Positions 44,742-54,055 of a stretch of DNA of 64,000 bases are shown here, in pieces. The stretch's first letter is position 1. Each line of letters starts with the position of its first letter. The notes below the pieces were generated by a model, which saw nothing but the letters and a program-made list of their open reading frames with translations, had not been told where the DNA came from and made no database searches. The stretch spans positions 1-64,000 of the forward strand of contig NZ_SVEV01000016.1 in assembly GCF_015057185.1 (NCBI RefSeq). The letters run 5' to 3'. The DNA comes from Pseudobutyrivibrio sp. Its GTDB lineage: Bacteria > Bacillota > Clostridia > Lachnospirales > Lachnospiraceae. The position numbers and the translations under genes are program-made.

Positions 44742-45784
44742 TCGATATTAGATCTCTTAATTTAATAGAGCTTACAGATTTTGTAACCAAGGATTTAGGG
44801 GAGCCAAAATTTAGAGCAAAGCAGTTGTATGAGTGGATGCATCAGCACTTGGCTTTGGATTATGACGAAATGAAAAATATCCCTAAATCTCTCAAAGAAA
44901 AGCTAGAGGCTAGCTGCAATTACCGTTCTTTGAAGCAAATTGATTTGCAGATTTCCAAAATAGATGGCACACGCAAATACTTATTTGAGCTGTTTGATGG
45001 ACAAATGGTTGAGAGTGTTTGGATGAGCTATAAACATGGCAATTCGGTTTGTATTTCATCCCAGGTTGGTTGCAAAATGGGATGTAGATTCTGTGCATCT
45101 ACTTTGGATGGATGGGTTAGAAACCTTACTCCGGCAGAAATGCTTGGCCAGATTTATGCTATCCAAAGGGACACAGGAGAGAGAGTTTCTAATCTTGTAG
45201 TGATGGGCACAGGTGAGCCTATGGATAACTACGACAATATTGTTAAATTTGTAAGGATGTTGTCAGATGAAAATGGACTTAATATTTCTCAGCGAAATAT
45301 TACTGTTAGTACCTGTGGCATAGTTCCACGTATTAAGCAATTGGCAGACGAGGATTTGACAATCACGCTTGCAATTTCACTCCACGCTCCTAACCAGCAG
45401 AAGCGAGCTGAGCTTATGCCTATAGCCAATAAATATGATATTCATGAGCTGATAGAAGCATGTGAATATTACTTCAATAAAACAGGAAGAAGAATCACAT
45501 TTGAGTATTCACTTGTTGGCGGAGTAAATGATAGGGACGAGGATGCAAAGGAATTAGGTGAACTTATAGGTCACTTAAATTGTCATGTTAACCTTATTCC
45601 AGTCAATCCAATTAAGGAGCGAGACTTTGTTAGTCCTACTATGGACAGGGCTTACGCATTCCAAAAAAAGATTGAAAAATATGTGAATAATGCTACTATT
45701 AGAAGGGAAATGGGTCGCGATATTGACGGGGCCTGTGGACAATTAAGAAAGAGAAAAATGGACGTTTCGAAGGGGACTAATTAA
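44720..45784 (+). CDS. rlmN: dual-specificity rRNA/tRNA adenosine methyltransferase RlmN
   Basis: A radical SAM enzyme that methylates A2503 of 23S rRNA and A37 of some tRNAs. The CxxxCxxC cluster motif is Cys118, Cys122 and Cys125 in GCKMGCRFC. Also visible are VVMGTGEPMDNYDN and the resolving region near SLHAPNQ; a further Cys in DIDGACGQL fits the S-methylated cysteine. The start at 44720 overlaps rsmB, so translation is coupled. At 354 residues it is normal length. Confidence 0.96.
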   Translation: MCNEKELIDIRSLNLIELTDFVTKDLGEPKFRAKQLYEWMHQHLALDYDEMKNIPKSLKEKLEASCNYRSLKQIDLQISKIDGTRKYLFELFDGQMVESVWMSYKHGNSVCISSQVGCKMGCRFCASTLDGWVRNLTPAEMLGQIYAIQRDTGERVSNLVVMGTGEPMDNYDNIVKFVRMLSDENGLNISQRNITVSTCGIVPRIKQLADEDLTITLAISLHAPNQQKRAELMPIANKYDIHELIEACEYYFNKTGRRITFEYSLVGGVNDRDEDAKELGELIGHLNCHVNLIPVNPIKERDFVSPTMDRAYAFQKKIEKYVNNATIRREMGRDIDGACGQLRKRKMDVSKGTN

Positions 45785-46503
45785 TGATAGGCTATGCAAA
45801 AACTGACGTAGGAATAAAGAGAAAAGTTAATCAAGACTCTATTTTTGTTTCTGATGCCAGCATTGGGAACTTGCCCAATTTATATATGGTTGCCGATGGC
45901 ATGGGCGGCGAGCTAGCAGGAGACTATGCTTCAGCCAAATGCGTGGAGACAATCGTAAATAGTATTAAAACATCTAAAGAAAAAGAAACAGTTCGAATTT
46001 TAGAGAAGGCAATTCAAGAAGCAAATAAAATCATTTATGGGGAATCATCATCTGATTCAACAAAGGCCGGAATGGGTACCACACTTGTGTTGGCTACTGT
46101 CATTGATGGCCATCTTTTTGTGGCAAATGTTGGAGACAGCAGATTGTACGTTGCCACAGCTTCCAAGATTATGCAAATTACAAAGGACCATTCCGTGGTT
46201 GCAGAGTTGGTTAGAACTGGTGAGCTAGATGAGGATGATGCTCGTACAGATAAACGCAAAAATATGATTACTAGAGCAATAGGAGCAGAAGCCACTATCA
46301 CTGCTGACTATTTTGATGTTGGTCTAAAGGGTAGGGAACATATTTTACTATGCTCAGATGGTCTTACAAATATGGTGTCTGATGAGGATATTTTCAAAGT
46401 ATTAAAATCATCAGAAACAATTGAAAATCGCGCTTCCAAGCTAATAGAGTTAGCTAACCAAAATGGCGGCAGAGATAATATTTCAGTTATTATTATTGAA
46501 TAA
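45784..46503 (+). CDS. prpC: PP2C-type serine/threonine phosphatase
   Basis: A 239-residue Mn-dependent phosphatase that opposes the kinase encoded next. Metal and catalytic motifs are VNQDSIF, ADGMGGELAGDYAS, GMGTTLVLA, ANVGDSRLY and DGLTNMVSDEDI with GGRDNISV at the end. ATG overlaps the rlmN stop by one base. It forms the usual PrpC-PrkC pair that controls cell wall growth and translation in Firmicutes. Confidence 0.96.
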   Translation: MIGYAKTDVGIKRKVNQDSIFVSDASIGNLPNLYMVADGMGGELAGDYASAKCVETIVNSIKTSKEKETVRILEKAIQEANKIIYGESSSDSTKAGMGTTLVLATVIDGHLFVANVGDSRLYVATASKIMQITKDHSVVAELVRTGELDEDDARTDKRKNMITRAIGAEATITADYFDVGLKGREHILLCSDGLTNMVSDEDIFKVLKSSETIENRASKLIELANQNGGRDNISVIIIE

Positions 46504-46526
46504 TCTACATAAGAACAGGAGATTAT

Positions 46527-48404
46527 ATGATTACACAAGGCGTATTTATAGCAGATAGATATGAAGTAATTGATAGAGTAGGTTCAGGCGGAATGTCTGA
46601 CGTTTATCGTGCAAAGGATCACATCCTTGGACGTGAGGTTGCAATTAAAATATTAAAACAGGAATTTTCTGAGGATGCTACTTTTGTTGCTAAATTCAGA
46701 ACAGAGGCTCAGTCAGCTGCAGGTTTGGAGCATCCAAACATTGTTAATATCTATGACGTAGGCTCTGAAAATGGAATGTACTTTATTGTTATGGAGTACG
46801 TTGAGGGCATCACTCTTAAAACATATATTGAGAAAAAGGGACAGCTTAATTTCAAAGAGGCTATCTCTATAGCTATTCAGGTTGGCCGTGGTATCGAAGC
46901 TGCTCATCAAAAGGGCATTATTCACCGCGATATCAAGCCTCAGAATATTATTATTTCTACAGAAGGAAAGGTTAAGGTTACTGATTTTGGTATTGCTAGA
47001 GCAGCTAGCTCTAATACTATCCATGCTGATGTTATGGGATCTGTTCACTACTCTTCACCAGAGCAGGCTAGAAATGGATTCGTAGATGGCAAGAGCGATA
47101 TTTATTCTCTTGGTATTGTAATGTATGAAATGGTAACTGGCCGTGTTCCTTTTGACGGTGATAATACAGTTGCTATTGCCATTCAGCATTTACAGGAGGA
47201 GATGGTAGCACCTTCAGCATATGCTCCAGACCTTCCTATTTCTCTTGAGAAAATTATTCTCAAGGCTACAATGAAGAGCCCAGATAGACGTTATGGTACT
47301 ATCTCAGATATGCTTATGGATTTAAAGCGCGCTCTCGTTAGACCAGATGAGGATTTCGTTACAATAGTAGATTCTTCGGATTTAGGCAAAACAAGAGTTA
47401 TGCCAAAGGTTGCACAGGAGCCTGAGGAGACTATTACAAAGCGCGCTGCTGAAGCACTTACATTTGTTGATGATGAGTACGACGAAGAAGACTATGACGA
47501 CGAGTACTATGATGAATATGACGATGATGATTATGATGACGAAGAGGATGATTCAAAAATGGATAAAATCCTTACAATCTCAGGCATCGTAGCAGGTATA
47601 GCTATTGTAATCATTCTCGTTGCTATTCTTGGTAATATGTTTGGACTGTTTAAATTCGGTTCAAAGAAAGTTGAAATGATAGATGTAGTTGGTAGCCAGT
47701 ATGAGGAGGCTATCGAAGATCTTACAGAGCTTGGCTTAGACGAAGAGAAAAATATTGTAGTTATGTATGAGTCTAGTGACGAGGCAGATGGTACTGTTAT
47801 TTACCAGTCAGTTGAGGCCGGAGAGGAGTTTTCTCTTTCTGATTCTCTTAGACTTACAGTTTCTGGTTCAGAGGATTCAGAGTCAGAAGATTCATCAGAC
47901 AGTGACAGCTCTAGTACCTCTTCACAGTCAACAACTACAGAGACTGAAGAGGATGCGGTTACTGTTCCTAACGTAGTTGGTCTCACACAGGCTGAAGCTA
48001 CTAAGCTTTTGGATGAGAAATCTATTGTTGTTGGTACTGTTACACAGGAATACTCAGATGATGTTGAGTCAGGTTGTGTTATCAGCCAGTCAGTTGAGGC
48101 TGGAGAAGAAGTAGAAGCTAATTCAAAGATTAACCTTGTTATTAGTAAGGGCAAAAAGGAAACAACTTATAGCTACAGCATTGCAAATCCATATGATGGT
48201 GAGTGTACATATTCTATAGCTGAGCTTAACAAGTCAGGTACAATTCCTAAGAATGGCTCAATTAATATTTCTGATGTTACACGTTCTGAGTTAACAATTA
48301 CATTAACATACACACCTACCTTTACTACTGAGGATGGTACAACAATTAATCTTGATAACCAAACAGAGACATCAACTCAGACAGTACAGGGAACATTGAA
48401 TTAA
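46527..48404 (+). CDS. prkC: PASTA-domain serine/threonine kinase PrkC-like
   Basis: A 625-residue transmembrane kinase. Domain order: a Hanks kinase (VGSGGMSDVYRAKD, VAIKILK Lys, HRDIKPQN with catalytic Asp135, DFGIARA), an acidic stretch at about residues 313-345 with many Asp/Glu/Tyr, a TM helix at about 349-373, then two PASTA repeats and a C-terminal beta-rich end. PASTA repeats bind muropeptides and link the cell wall to cytosolic phosphorylation. GGAGA precedes the ATG. The very acidic juxtamembrane run (DYDDEYYDEYDDDDYDDEE) is unusually long. Confidence 0.95.
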   Translation: MITQGVFIADRYEVIDRVGSGGMSDVYRAKDHILGREVAIKILKQEFSEDATFVAKFRTEAQSAAGLEHPNIVNIYDVGSENGMYFIVMEYVEGITLKTYIEKKGQLNFKEAISIAIQVGRGIEAAHQKGIIHRDIKPQNIIISTEGKVKVTDFGIARAASSNTIHADVMGSVHYSSPEQARNGFVDGKSDIYSLGIVMYEMVTGRVPFDGDNTVAIAIQHLQEEMVAPSAYAPDLPISLEKIILKATMKSPDRRYGTISDMLMDLKRALVRPDEDFVTIVDSSDLGKTRVMPKVAQEPEETITKRAAEALTFVDDEYDEEDYDDEYYDEYDDDDYDDEEDDSKMDKILTISGIVAGIAIVIILVAILGNMFGLFKFGSKKVEMIDVVGSQYEEAIEDLTELGLDEEKNIVVMYESSDEADGTVIYQSVEAGEEFSLSDSLRLTVSGSEDSESEDSSDSDSSSTSSQSTTTETEEDAVTVPNVVGLTQAEATKLLDEKSIVVGTVTQEYSDDVESGCVISQSVEAGEEVEANSKINLVISKGKKETTYSYSIANPYDGECTYSIAELNKSGTIPKNGSINISDVTRSELTITLTYTPTFTTEDGTTINLDNQTETSTQTVQGTLN

Positions 48405-49291
48405 TGCAAGGAAAGATAATTAAAGGTATAGCTGGATTCTACTACGTTCAAGTAGAGGATTCAGGTATATACGAGTGCAAGGCAAAGGGTGCCTTTAGAA
48501 AAGATAAAATAAAGCCTCTAGTTGGAGATGACGTTGAAATAGACGTCATCTCTCAGGAGGAAATGACGGGCAATGTTACAAACATTCTTCCACGCAAGTC
48601 GGAATTAATTCGACCGGCTGTTGCGAATGTTGATCAAGCATTGCTCATTTTTGCAACTAAAAATCCTGAACCAAATCTTAATTTGTTGGATAGATTTTTA
48701 TGCATGATGGAGGAGCAACAGGTTCCTATTATCATATGTTTTAATAAAGCGGATATAGCAGATGAGGGATTTGAAGCTACCATGCGTGATACATATGAGA
48801 AAGCTGGCTACCAGGTGATATTTACCTCGGCAAAACAGGAGCATGGAATTGATGCAATTAGACAGGTCCTAAAAGGCAAAACATCTACTGTTGCTGGCCC
48901 TTCAGGAGTAGGAAAAAGCTCAATAGTCAATTTATTGACTGAAGGTCAGACAATGGAAACTGGAGAGGTTTCTACTAAGATTGGTAGAGGAAAGCATACT
49001 ACTAGACATTCTGAGCTTTTATACCTTGGTGATGATACATATATTATGGATACACCTGGTTTTTCATCTTTGTTCGTGCCTAAGTGTGAACCGGTGGAAT
49101 TATATTCGCTGTTTCCAGAATTTATTGAACCGGAAACCCATTGTCGTTTTGGTGGCTGTGTTCATTACAAGGAGCCTGACTGTGGAGTTAAGGCTGCGGT
49201 AGAGGCTGGAGAAATAGTTAAAAGCAGATATGAAAATTACCTACAGATTTATTCTGAGATGGTTGACCAACAGAATTCAAAATATCGATAA
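48404..49291 (+). CDS. rsgA: ribosome small subunit GTPase RsgA
   Basis: A 295-residue GTPase that matures the 30S subunit. An N-terminal OB domain is followed by a circularly permuted GTPase: NKAD (G4), GPSGVGKSSIVN (G1), DTPGF (G3), and the C-terminal zinc site with CRFGGCVHYKEPDC. ATG overlaps the prkC stop by one base. It is the usual target/partner gene of the PrpC-PrkC pair. Confidence 0.96.
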   Translation: MQGKIIKGIAGFYYVQVEDSGIYECKAKGAFRKDKIKPLVGDDVEIDVISQEEMTGNVTNILPRKSELIRPAVANVDQALLIFATKNPEPNLNLLDRFLCMMEEQQVPIIICFNKADIADEGFEATMRDTYEKAGYQVIFTSAKQEHGIDAIRQVLKGKTSTVAGPSGVGKSSIVNLLTEGQTMETGEVSTKIGRGKHTTRHSELLYLGDDTYIMDTPGFSSLFVPKCEPVELYSLFPEFIEPETHCRFGGCVHYKEPDCGVKAAVEAGEIVKSRYENYLQIYSEMVDQQNSKYR

Positions 49292-49327
49292 TTTGAATGT
49301 AAATAATATACAAGCAGGAGAATTAAT

Positions 49328-49981
49328 ATGGAAAAATGTTTAGCACCTTCAATACTATCAGCAGATTTTGGAATATTGAAAGAACAGCTGCAATTAATTG
49401 ATGAAGCAGGAGCACAATACGTACATTTTGATGTTATGGATGGCTTGTTTGTGCCTAGCATCAGCTTCGGATTACCTGTTTTAAAAACTATTCGTCAGTA
49501 CACGGATAGACTTTTTGATGTACATTTGATGATTATGGATCCAGAAAGATATGTAAAGGATTTTGCTGAGGCAGGAGCTGATATTATTACGGTGCATGCT
49601 GAAGCCTGCAAGCACTTAGATGCTACAATCGATTTGATAAAAAGTTGTGGAGTAATGGCAGGCGTAGCAATAAATCCTGCAACACCAATCAATGACATTA
49701 TTCATGTGCTAGACAAGGTTGATATGGTTTTGATAATGACTGTCAATCCAGGTTTTGGTGGTCAAAGTATGATTCCTTATACAGTGGATAAGGTTAGGGA
49801 GCTATCTGTTCTTGCTAGACAAAAAAAGCTAAAACTTGATATAGAAGTTGATGGCGGAGTTAATATGGACACCATTGATGATGTGCTTGAAGCAGGAGCT
49901 AATATTATAGTTGCTGGCTCTGCAGTATTTAAGGGCGACATCAAGGCCAATGCAATGGCCCTTTTGGAGAAAATGGAATGA
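49328..49981 (+). CDS. rpe: ribulose-phosphate 3-epimerase
   Basis: A 217-residue TIM-barrel enzyme of the pentose phosphate pathway. Markers are LAPSILSADFGILKEQ, HFDVMDGLFVPSISFG (catalytic Asp/His), VNPGFGGQSMIPYTVDK and EVDGGVNMDTIDD. GCAGGAGA precedes the ATG. It overlaps thiN by 4 bases. Confidence 0.97.
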   Translation: MEKCLAPSILSADFGILKEQLQLIDEAGAQYVHFDVMDGLFVPSISFGLPVLKTIRQYTDRLFDVHLMIMDPERYVKDFAEAGADIITVHAEACKHLDATIDLIKSCGVMAGVAINPATPINDIIHVLDKVDMVLIMTVNPGFGGQSMIPYTVDKVRELSVLARQKKLKLDIEVDGGVNMDTIDDVLEAGANIIVAGSAVFKGDIKANAMALLEKME

Positions 49982-50634
49982 AGTGCATAATAATAGCTGG
50001 CGGCAAAATTGAGGATGATTTTTTAGAGGCTTTTTTTAAGGAACAGGAGCAAGAAAAACAGTTCATAATTGCTTGTGATAAAGGCTATGAGACATGCGAG
50101 CATTTGAACTTAACACCTAACCTAGTAATTGGGGATTTTGATTCTGCTAGTCAGGGGGTAGTGGATAGAATTACTGCTAGGGGAATCGAAATCAAAATTC
50201 TAAATCCAGTGAAGGATGACACAGATACTGAGGCTGCTCTTAGGTATGCATTTGATATTACCGATGAATTAGATTCGATTTTTATTTTTGGCGGTACAGG
50301 CTCTAGAATAGACCACATGCTAGGGAACATCGCCTTACTTGGTCTTGGGTTAAAAAATAATAGAAATGTTATTCTTTTAGATTCTCATAATTTTATTCAG
50401 ATGATACGTCCAGGTGACATTTACATTGTGGATAAGGAAGAAGGACTTTTCGTTTCAGTTATCCCTTATATGGGAGTGGCGCGAAAGGTTACAATGGAAG
50501 GATTCAAATATCCTTTGACAGAGGCTGACATAAAAGGTTTTGACACATTGACTATTAGCAATCAGGTGGTGGCTCAGGAGGGACATATTTTCCTAGAGGA
50601 TGGATACCTGATAGTTATTGAAAGCAGAGATTAG
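49978..50634 (+). CDS. thiN: thiamine diphosphokinase
   Basis: A 218-residue enzyme converting thiamine to thiamine diphosphate. Motifs are ACDKGYETCEHLNL, LVIGDFDSAS, DDTDTEAALRYAFD and GGTGSRIDHMLGN. It overlaps rpe by 4 bases, consistent with the conserved order. Confidence 0.94.
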   Translation: MKCIIIAGGKIEDDFLEAFFKEQEQEKQFIIACDKGYETCEHLNLTPNLVIGDFDSASQGVVDRITARGIEIKILNPVKDDTDTEAALRYAFDITDELDSIFIFGGTGSRIDHMLGNIALLGLGLKNNRNVILLDSHNFIQMIRPGDIYIVDKEEGLFVSVIPYMGVARKVTMEGFKYPLTEADIKGFDTLTISNQVVAQEGHIFLEDGYLIVIESRD

Positions 50635-50654
50635 GATTAGTACGGGAGAAGAAA

Positions 50655-52133
50655 ATGCCAGTTTTCGATTTTAACAACAGCGGAAATGAAAAGAAAGAAT
50701 CAGTAAAAACATATGTGACATTTAGGTCGGAAGAACCAGAAGCTACAGGGGATAAACCGTTTTTGGTTTTGTCAAATAATTCTGGGAAAATGGTTCACCA
50801 TGTAAATGGAGCATTTACAAATCCAGGGGTTCGAAGCAGCTTTGAAGGAGAGTTTCAAGGCGGAGTTACCTCTGAAGATATTCTTAGAATAGATCTTAGA
50901 TTTGTAAGCTTAATAGGTTGGCTGGGAGAGAATCACATACCAGTTAGATTATCTGGAAAGTGTACTTCTGAGGGCTATGCTGTATATAAAATTAGAGAAA
51001 CTGGTATTGGTAATGGAAAGCTTTCATCAGAAGATGGATTCTTACAGTTTATGATGGATAGATTGTTTGCTTCTAATGCCCCTTCAGAAGAGGAGCTAGA
51101 TGAGGAAGAGGCAGAAGATGGTGATGATATGAAGCTCACCAGCATCCAGTCTATTACTGACTTTATTACCTGTGCAGGCAGAACCTTCCCAGATAATATA
51201 AGATTGTGGGCTCGTCGTAATCTTGCAGTGGCAAAATCTGCAGAAGTTACTATTGAAGAACGACGACATGCTCAACGAGCTTTATCAATAATGATAAACA
51301 TTCAGTGGAAGAGTGATTATTTTGAGGCTATTGATCCAGTGGAGGCTAGAAGAATTCTTGATGAAGAGCTTTATGGTCTAGAGTCTGTTAAGCAAAGAAT
51401 TATGGAGACAGTTATTCAGGTTAACCGTACCCATACTTTGCCAAGCTACGGTTTGTTGCTCTGCGGACCTGCGGGAGTTGGTAAATCTCAGATTGCCTAT
51501 GCGGTAGCTAGAATTCTTAAATTGCCATGGACTACTCTTGATATGAGCTCTATAAATGATCCAGAGCAGCTTACAGGCAGTTCTAGAATTTATTCCAATG
51601 CAAAGCCTGGAATTATAATGGAAGCTTTTTCCAATGCAGGAACTAGCAACCTTGTATTTATAATAAATGAGTTAGATAAAGCAAATTCTGGCAAAGGAAA
51701 CGGAAATCCTGCAGACGTGCTTTTGACACTTCTTGATAACCTTGGTTTTACAGATAATTATATGGAGTGCATGATTCCAACAATGGGTGTTTATCCTATT
51801 GCTACAGCAAATGTAAAGGCTGACATATCAGCACCATTAATGTCTCGATTTGCGGTAATTGATATTCCTGATTATTCTGTTGAAGAGAAAAAGGAGATAT
51901 TTAGACGTTTTTCTCTGCCAAAGGTTTTGAAACGAATCGGTATGACTCCAGAAGAGTGTCAGGTTACAGAAGATGGCCTTGATGCGGTTATGGAGAAATT
52001 TGTTATATCTACTGGAATTAGAAATGTTGAGCAGGCTGCAGAGCATCTGGCTGCCAATGCTCTATATCAAATAGAGGTAGATGGAGTTAAGGAAGTTGTC
52101 TTTGATAGAAAAATGGTAGAAAAACTTTCTTAA
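50655..52133 (+). CDS. Lon-like AAA+ ATPase lacking the protease domain
   Basis: A 492-residue cytosolic ATPase. The N-terminal 200 residues are unusual beta-rich sequence of unknown family, with an acidic EEELDEEEAEDGDD linker. From about 220 a AAA+ module shows DEELYGLESVKQRIME (as in Lon), Walker A GPAGVGKSQ (about 272-280), Walker B FIINELDKAN and MSRFAVIDIPDYSVEEKKEI sensor regions. It ends where the peptidase S16 domain of Lon would begin; no Ser-Lys dyad is present. GGGAGA precedes the ATG. It follows thiN by 20 bases, extending the conserved operon with a non-standard gene. Confidence 0.8.
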   Translation: MPVFDFNNSGNEKKESVKTYVTFRSEEPEATGDKPFLVLSNNSGKMVHHVNGAFTNPGVRSSFEGEFQGGVTSEDILRIDLRFVSLIGWLGENHIPVRLSGKCTSEGYAVYKIRETGIGNGKLSSEDGFLQFMMDRLFASNAPSEEELDEEEAEDGDDMKLTSIQSITDFITCAGRTFPDNIRLWARRNLAVAKSAEVTIEERRHAQRALSIMINIQWKSDYFEAIDPVEARRILDEELYGLESVKQRIMETVIQVNRTHTLPSYGLLLCGPAGVGKSQIAYAVARILKLPWTTLDMSSINDPEQLTGSSRIYSNAKPGIIMEAFSNAGTSNLVFIINELDKANSGKGNGNPADVLLTLLDNLGFTDNYMECMIPTMGVYPIATANVKADISAPLMSRFAVIDIPDYSVEEKKEIFRRFSLPKVLKRIGMTPEECQVTEDGLDAVMEKFVISTGIRNVEQAAEHLAANALYQIEVDGVKEVVFDRKMVEKLS

Positions 52134-52220
52134 TTTGGGTTTACAAAAAGTTGTTTTATGTGTTAAAGTTTTTTTGTTAATTCAAACAATTTAATTTAGA
52201 AAAATGAAAGGAGAGCAGCT

Positions 52221-52304
52221 ATGGATAAATCGGACAGTCACGGGCGATTATTTAGCGACGAGGCAAATAGTAAGCTTAGTATGGTAGCTGCTCTTGATAT
52301 ATAA
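52221..52304 (+). CDS. 27-residue upstream peptide in the mgtE leader
   Basis: An ORF of MDKSDSHGRLFSDEANSKLS and seven more residues, with a strong GAAAGGAGAGC site 6-8 bases upstream. It lies 177 bases before mgtE and could be a regulatory leader peptide. Its acidic, unusual sequence gives no domain match. It may also be chance, but the strong ribosome site, in contrast with the poor one of mgtE, argues for translation. Confidence 0.45.
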   Translation: MDKSDSHGRLFSDEANSKLSMVAALDI

Positions 52305-52356
52305 ATAGAGTAGTTTTCATTTAATGAGCTTGTTCTTGTCATCGTCTACAGTAACT

Positions 52357-52416
52357 GTTTTCTGATAAGGACAATCAGAAAACGTTGCCCAGCAGGTCCT
52401 TATTGTCTTAGACAAT
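52357..52416 (+). promoter_or_regulatory. structured mgtE leader with pseudoknot potential
   Basis: Hairpin A has a perfect 10-bp stem, GTTTTCTGAT (52357-52366) with ATCAGAAAAC (52374-52383), and loop AAGGACA. GTCCTTAT (52396-52403) is complementary to ATAAGGAC across that loop. Hairpin B is ATTGTC-tta-GACAAT (52402-52416). The overlap of these pairings gives mutually exclusive folds in front of mgtE. It does not resemble the M-box consensus I know. Confidence 0.6.
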
Positions 52417-52480
52417 ATCTAGATGGATCTGCTTCATTTTTTGTGGTGACTTTATATTTATTTCATGTTCATGTGAAACT

Positions 52481-53869
52481 ATGGAAAACAAAGAATTATT
52501 AGAGAACGATATTACTCAAGAAATTATTGACCTGCTACGCTCTAATATCGGTGCAGAAGAGCTAATGGAGGCTTTGGATGATTATCATGAGAATGATATC
52601 GCCGAGGCGTACGAAGCCCTTGATAAGGAAGACCGCCAGAGACTATATGGCATTTTGGGCGCTGAGCGTCTTTCTGAAATCTTCCCTTACATTGAAGATG
52701 TAGGAGAGATTTTAGCGGAGATTACTCCAGAACAGGCCGCTGATGTCCTTGAAAACATGGATGCGGATGACGCGGTAGATGCTCTTGAAGACATCGAGGA
52801 CGAAGAACAGAGAGAGCAGTTGATTTCTTTGATGGACAAAGACGCATCTGCAGATGTTCGACTCATTAATTCCTACGATGAGGATGAAATTGGTAGCATG
52901 ATGACTACTAATTTCATAGTTATTGGCAAGAGCTTTACCGTAAAGCAGGCAATGCGTTCTTTGATTGCTCAGTCAAAGGACAATGACAATATCAATACTA
53001 TTTATGTTGAAGACGAAAACAAAAAATATTACGGAGCTATTGAACTTAGGGATTTGATTTTAGCTAGAGATTACACTCCTCTAGAGGACATAATTTCCCA
53101 TAGCTACCCAAGCATAAAAGCCGATGCTCTCATTGCAGATACAATTGAGGATTTGAAGGATTATGCTGAGGATTCAATTCCAGTACTTAATCCTGCAGAT
53201 GAGATTATTGGTGTTATTACATCTCAGGATATCATCGAGGCTGTAGATGATGAGATGGGTGAGGATTACGCTAAGTTAGCTGGTTTGACCGCAGAGGAAG
53301 ATTTAAACGAGCAACTTGGGGAGAGTATTAAAAAGCGCATGCCTTGGTTGCTGTTATTATTAGGGCTAGGGCTTGTTACCAGCTCGGTAATAGGTATTTT
53401 TGATAAGGTTGTAGCATCTGTAGCAATAGTTGTTGTATTCCAATCCTTGATTTTGGATATGGCAGGAAATGTTGGAACACAATCCCTTGCTGTTACCATT
53501 CGTGTTCTTATGGATGAAGAAATTTCTGGTGTAGAAAAAGCCAAATTCATTCTTAAGGAAATGCGAGTTGGTGGTACAAATGGACTGATTCTAGGTGTGA
53601 TTGCATTTGTATTTGTGGCTTGCTATTTACATGGCTTCAAAGGCTACCTTTGGGTGCATGCATTTAGAATTTCTGCAATAGTTGGATTTTCACTTTTCGT
53701 TGCTATGATTGTGTCAAGCTTTATAGGAACTATTATTCCTATTTTCTTCCACAAAATTAAAGTTGACCCAGCTGTAGCGTCAGGTCCACTAATTACTACA
53801 ATTAACGATTTGGTTGCGGTAGTAACTTACTATGGACTGGCAGGCTTACTGTTGGTAGGACATATTTAA
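52481..53869 (+). CDS. mgtE: magnesium transporter MgtE
   Basis: A 462-residue Mg2+ channel with an N-terminal superhelical domain (LEDIEDEEQREQLISLM region), two CBS domains (about residues 136-255) that sense Mg2+, and a C-terminal membrane part with five helices from about 285. The acidic early stretch and EDMADDA/ADVLENMDADDAVDALEDI repeats are typical. Unusually, no good Shine-Dalgarno lies before the ATG, which follows a long structured leader and an upstream peptide gene, suggesting translation-level control. Confidence 0.93.
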   Translation: MENKELLENDITQEIIDLLRSNIGAEELMEALDDYHENDIAEAYEALDKEDRQRLYGILGAERLSEIFPYIEDVGEILAEITPEQAADVLENMDADDAVDALEDIEDEEQREQLISLMDKDASADVRLINSYDEDEIGSMMTTNFIVIGKSFTVKQAMRSLIAQSKDNDNINTIYVEDENKKYYGAIELRDLILARDYTPLEDIISHSYPSIKADALIADTIEDLKDYAEDSIPVLNPADEIIGVITSQDIIEAVDDEMGEDYAKLAGLTAEEDLNEQLGESIKKRMPWLLLLLGLGLVTSSVIGIFDKVVASVAIVVVFQSLILDMAGNVGTQSLAVTIRVLMDEEISGVEKAKFILKEMRVGGTNGLILGVIAFVFVACYLHGFKGYLWVHAFRISAIVGFSLFVAMIVSSFIGTIIPIFFHKIKVDPAVASGPLITTINDLVAVVTYYGLAGLLLVGHI

Positions 53870-53875
53870 AATAAA

Positions 53876-53921
53876 GCATCGTATGTTGGTTTTGTTACGA
53901 ATCAACATGCGGTGCTTTTTT
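53876..53921 (+). terminator. terminator after mgtE
   Basis: GCATCGTATGTTG (53876-53888) pairs with CAACATGCGGTGC (53903-53915) with one mismatch, followed by TTTTTT. Confidence 0.85.
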
Positions 53922-53985
53922 CACAAATTCTACATAAATAACTACAAAATCTTGTGGAACTTAAGGGGCAATTGGAGTAAAATTG

Positions 53986-54031
53986 AATTATCAGAAAAGT
54001 TATCTGCAATACGCAGCGCTGACTGATAATT
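53986..54031 (+). promoter_or_regulatory. hairpin in the leader of the PhoH-family gene
   Basis: AATTATCAG (53986-53994) and CTGATAATT (54023-54031) are perfect 9-base inverted arms enclosing a CTGC/GCAG mini-stem (54004-54007 with 54013-54016). It ends 24 bases before the gene's start. Function unknown. Confidence 0.5.
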
Positions 54032-54055
54032 TAATATGCAAGGAGCGTGACCCCT

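Noticed and set aside
52134-52480. M-box (ykoK) riboswitch before mgtE
   Set aside because: None of its conserved sequence blocks can be aligned with this leader.
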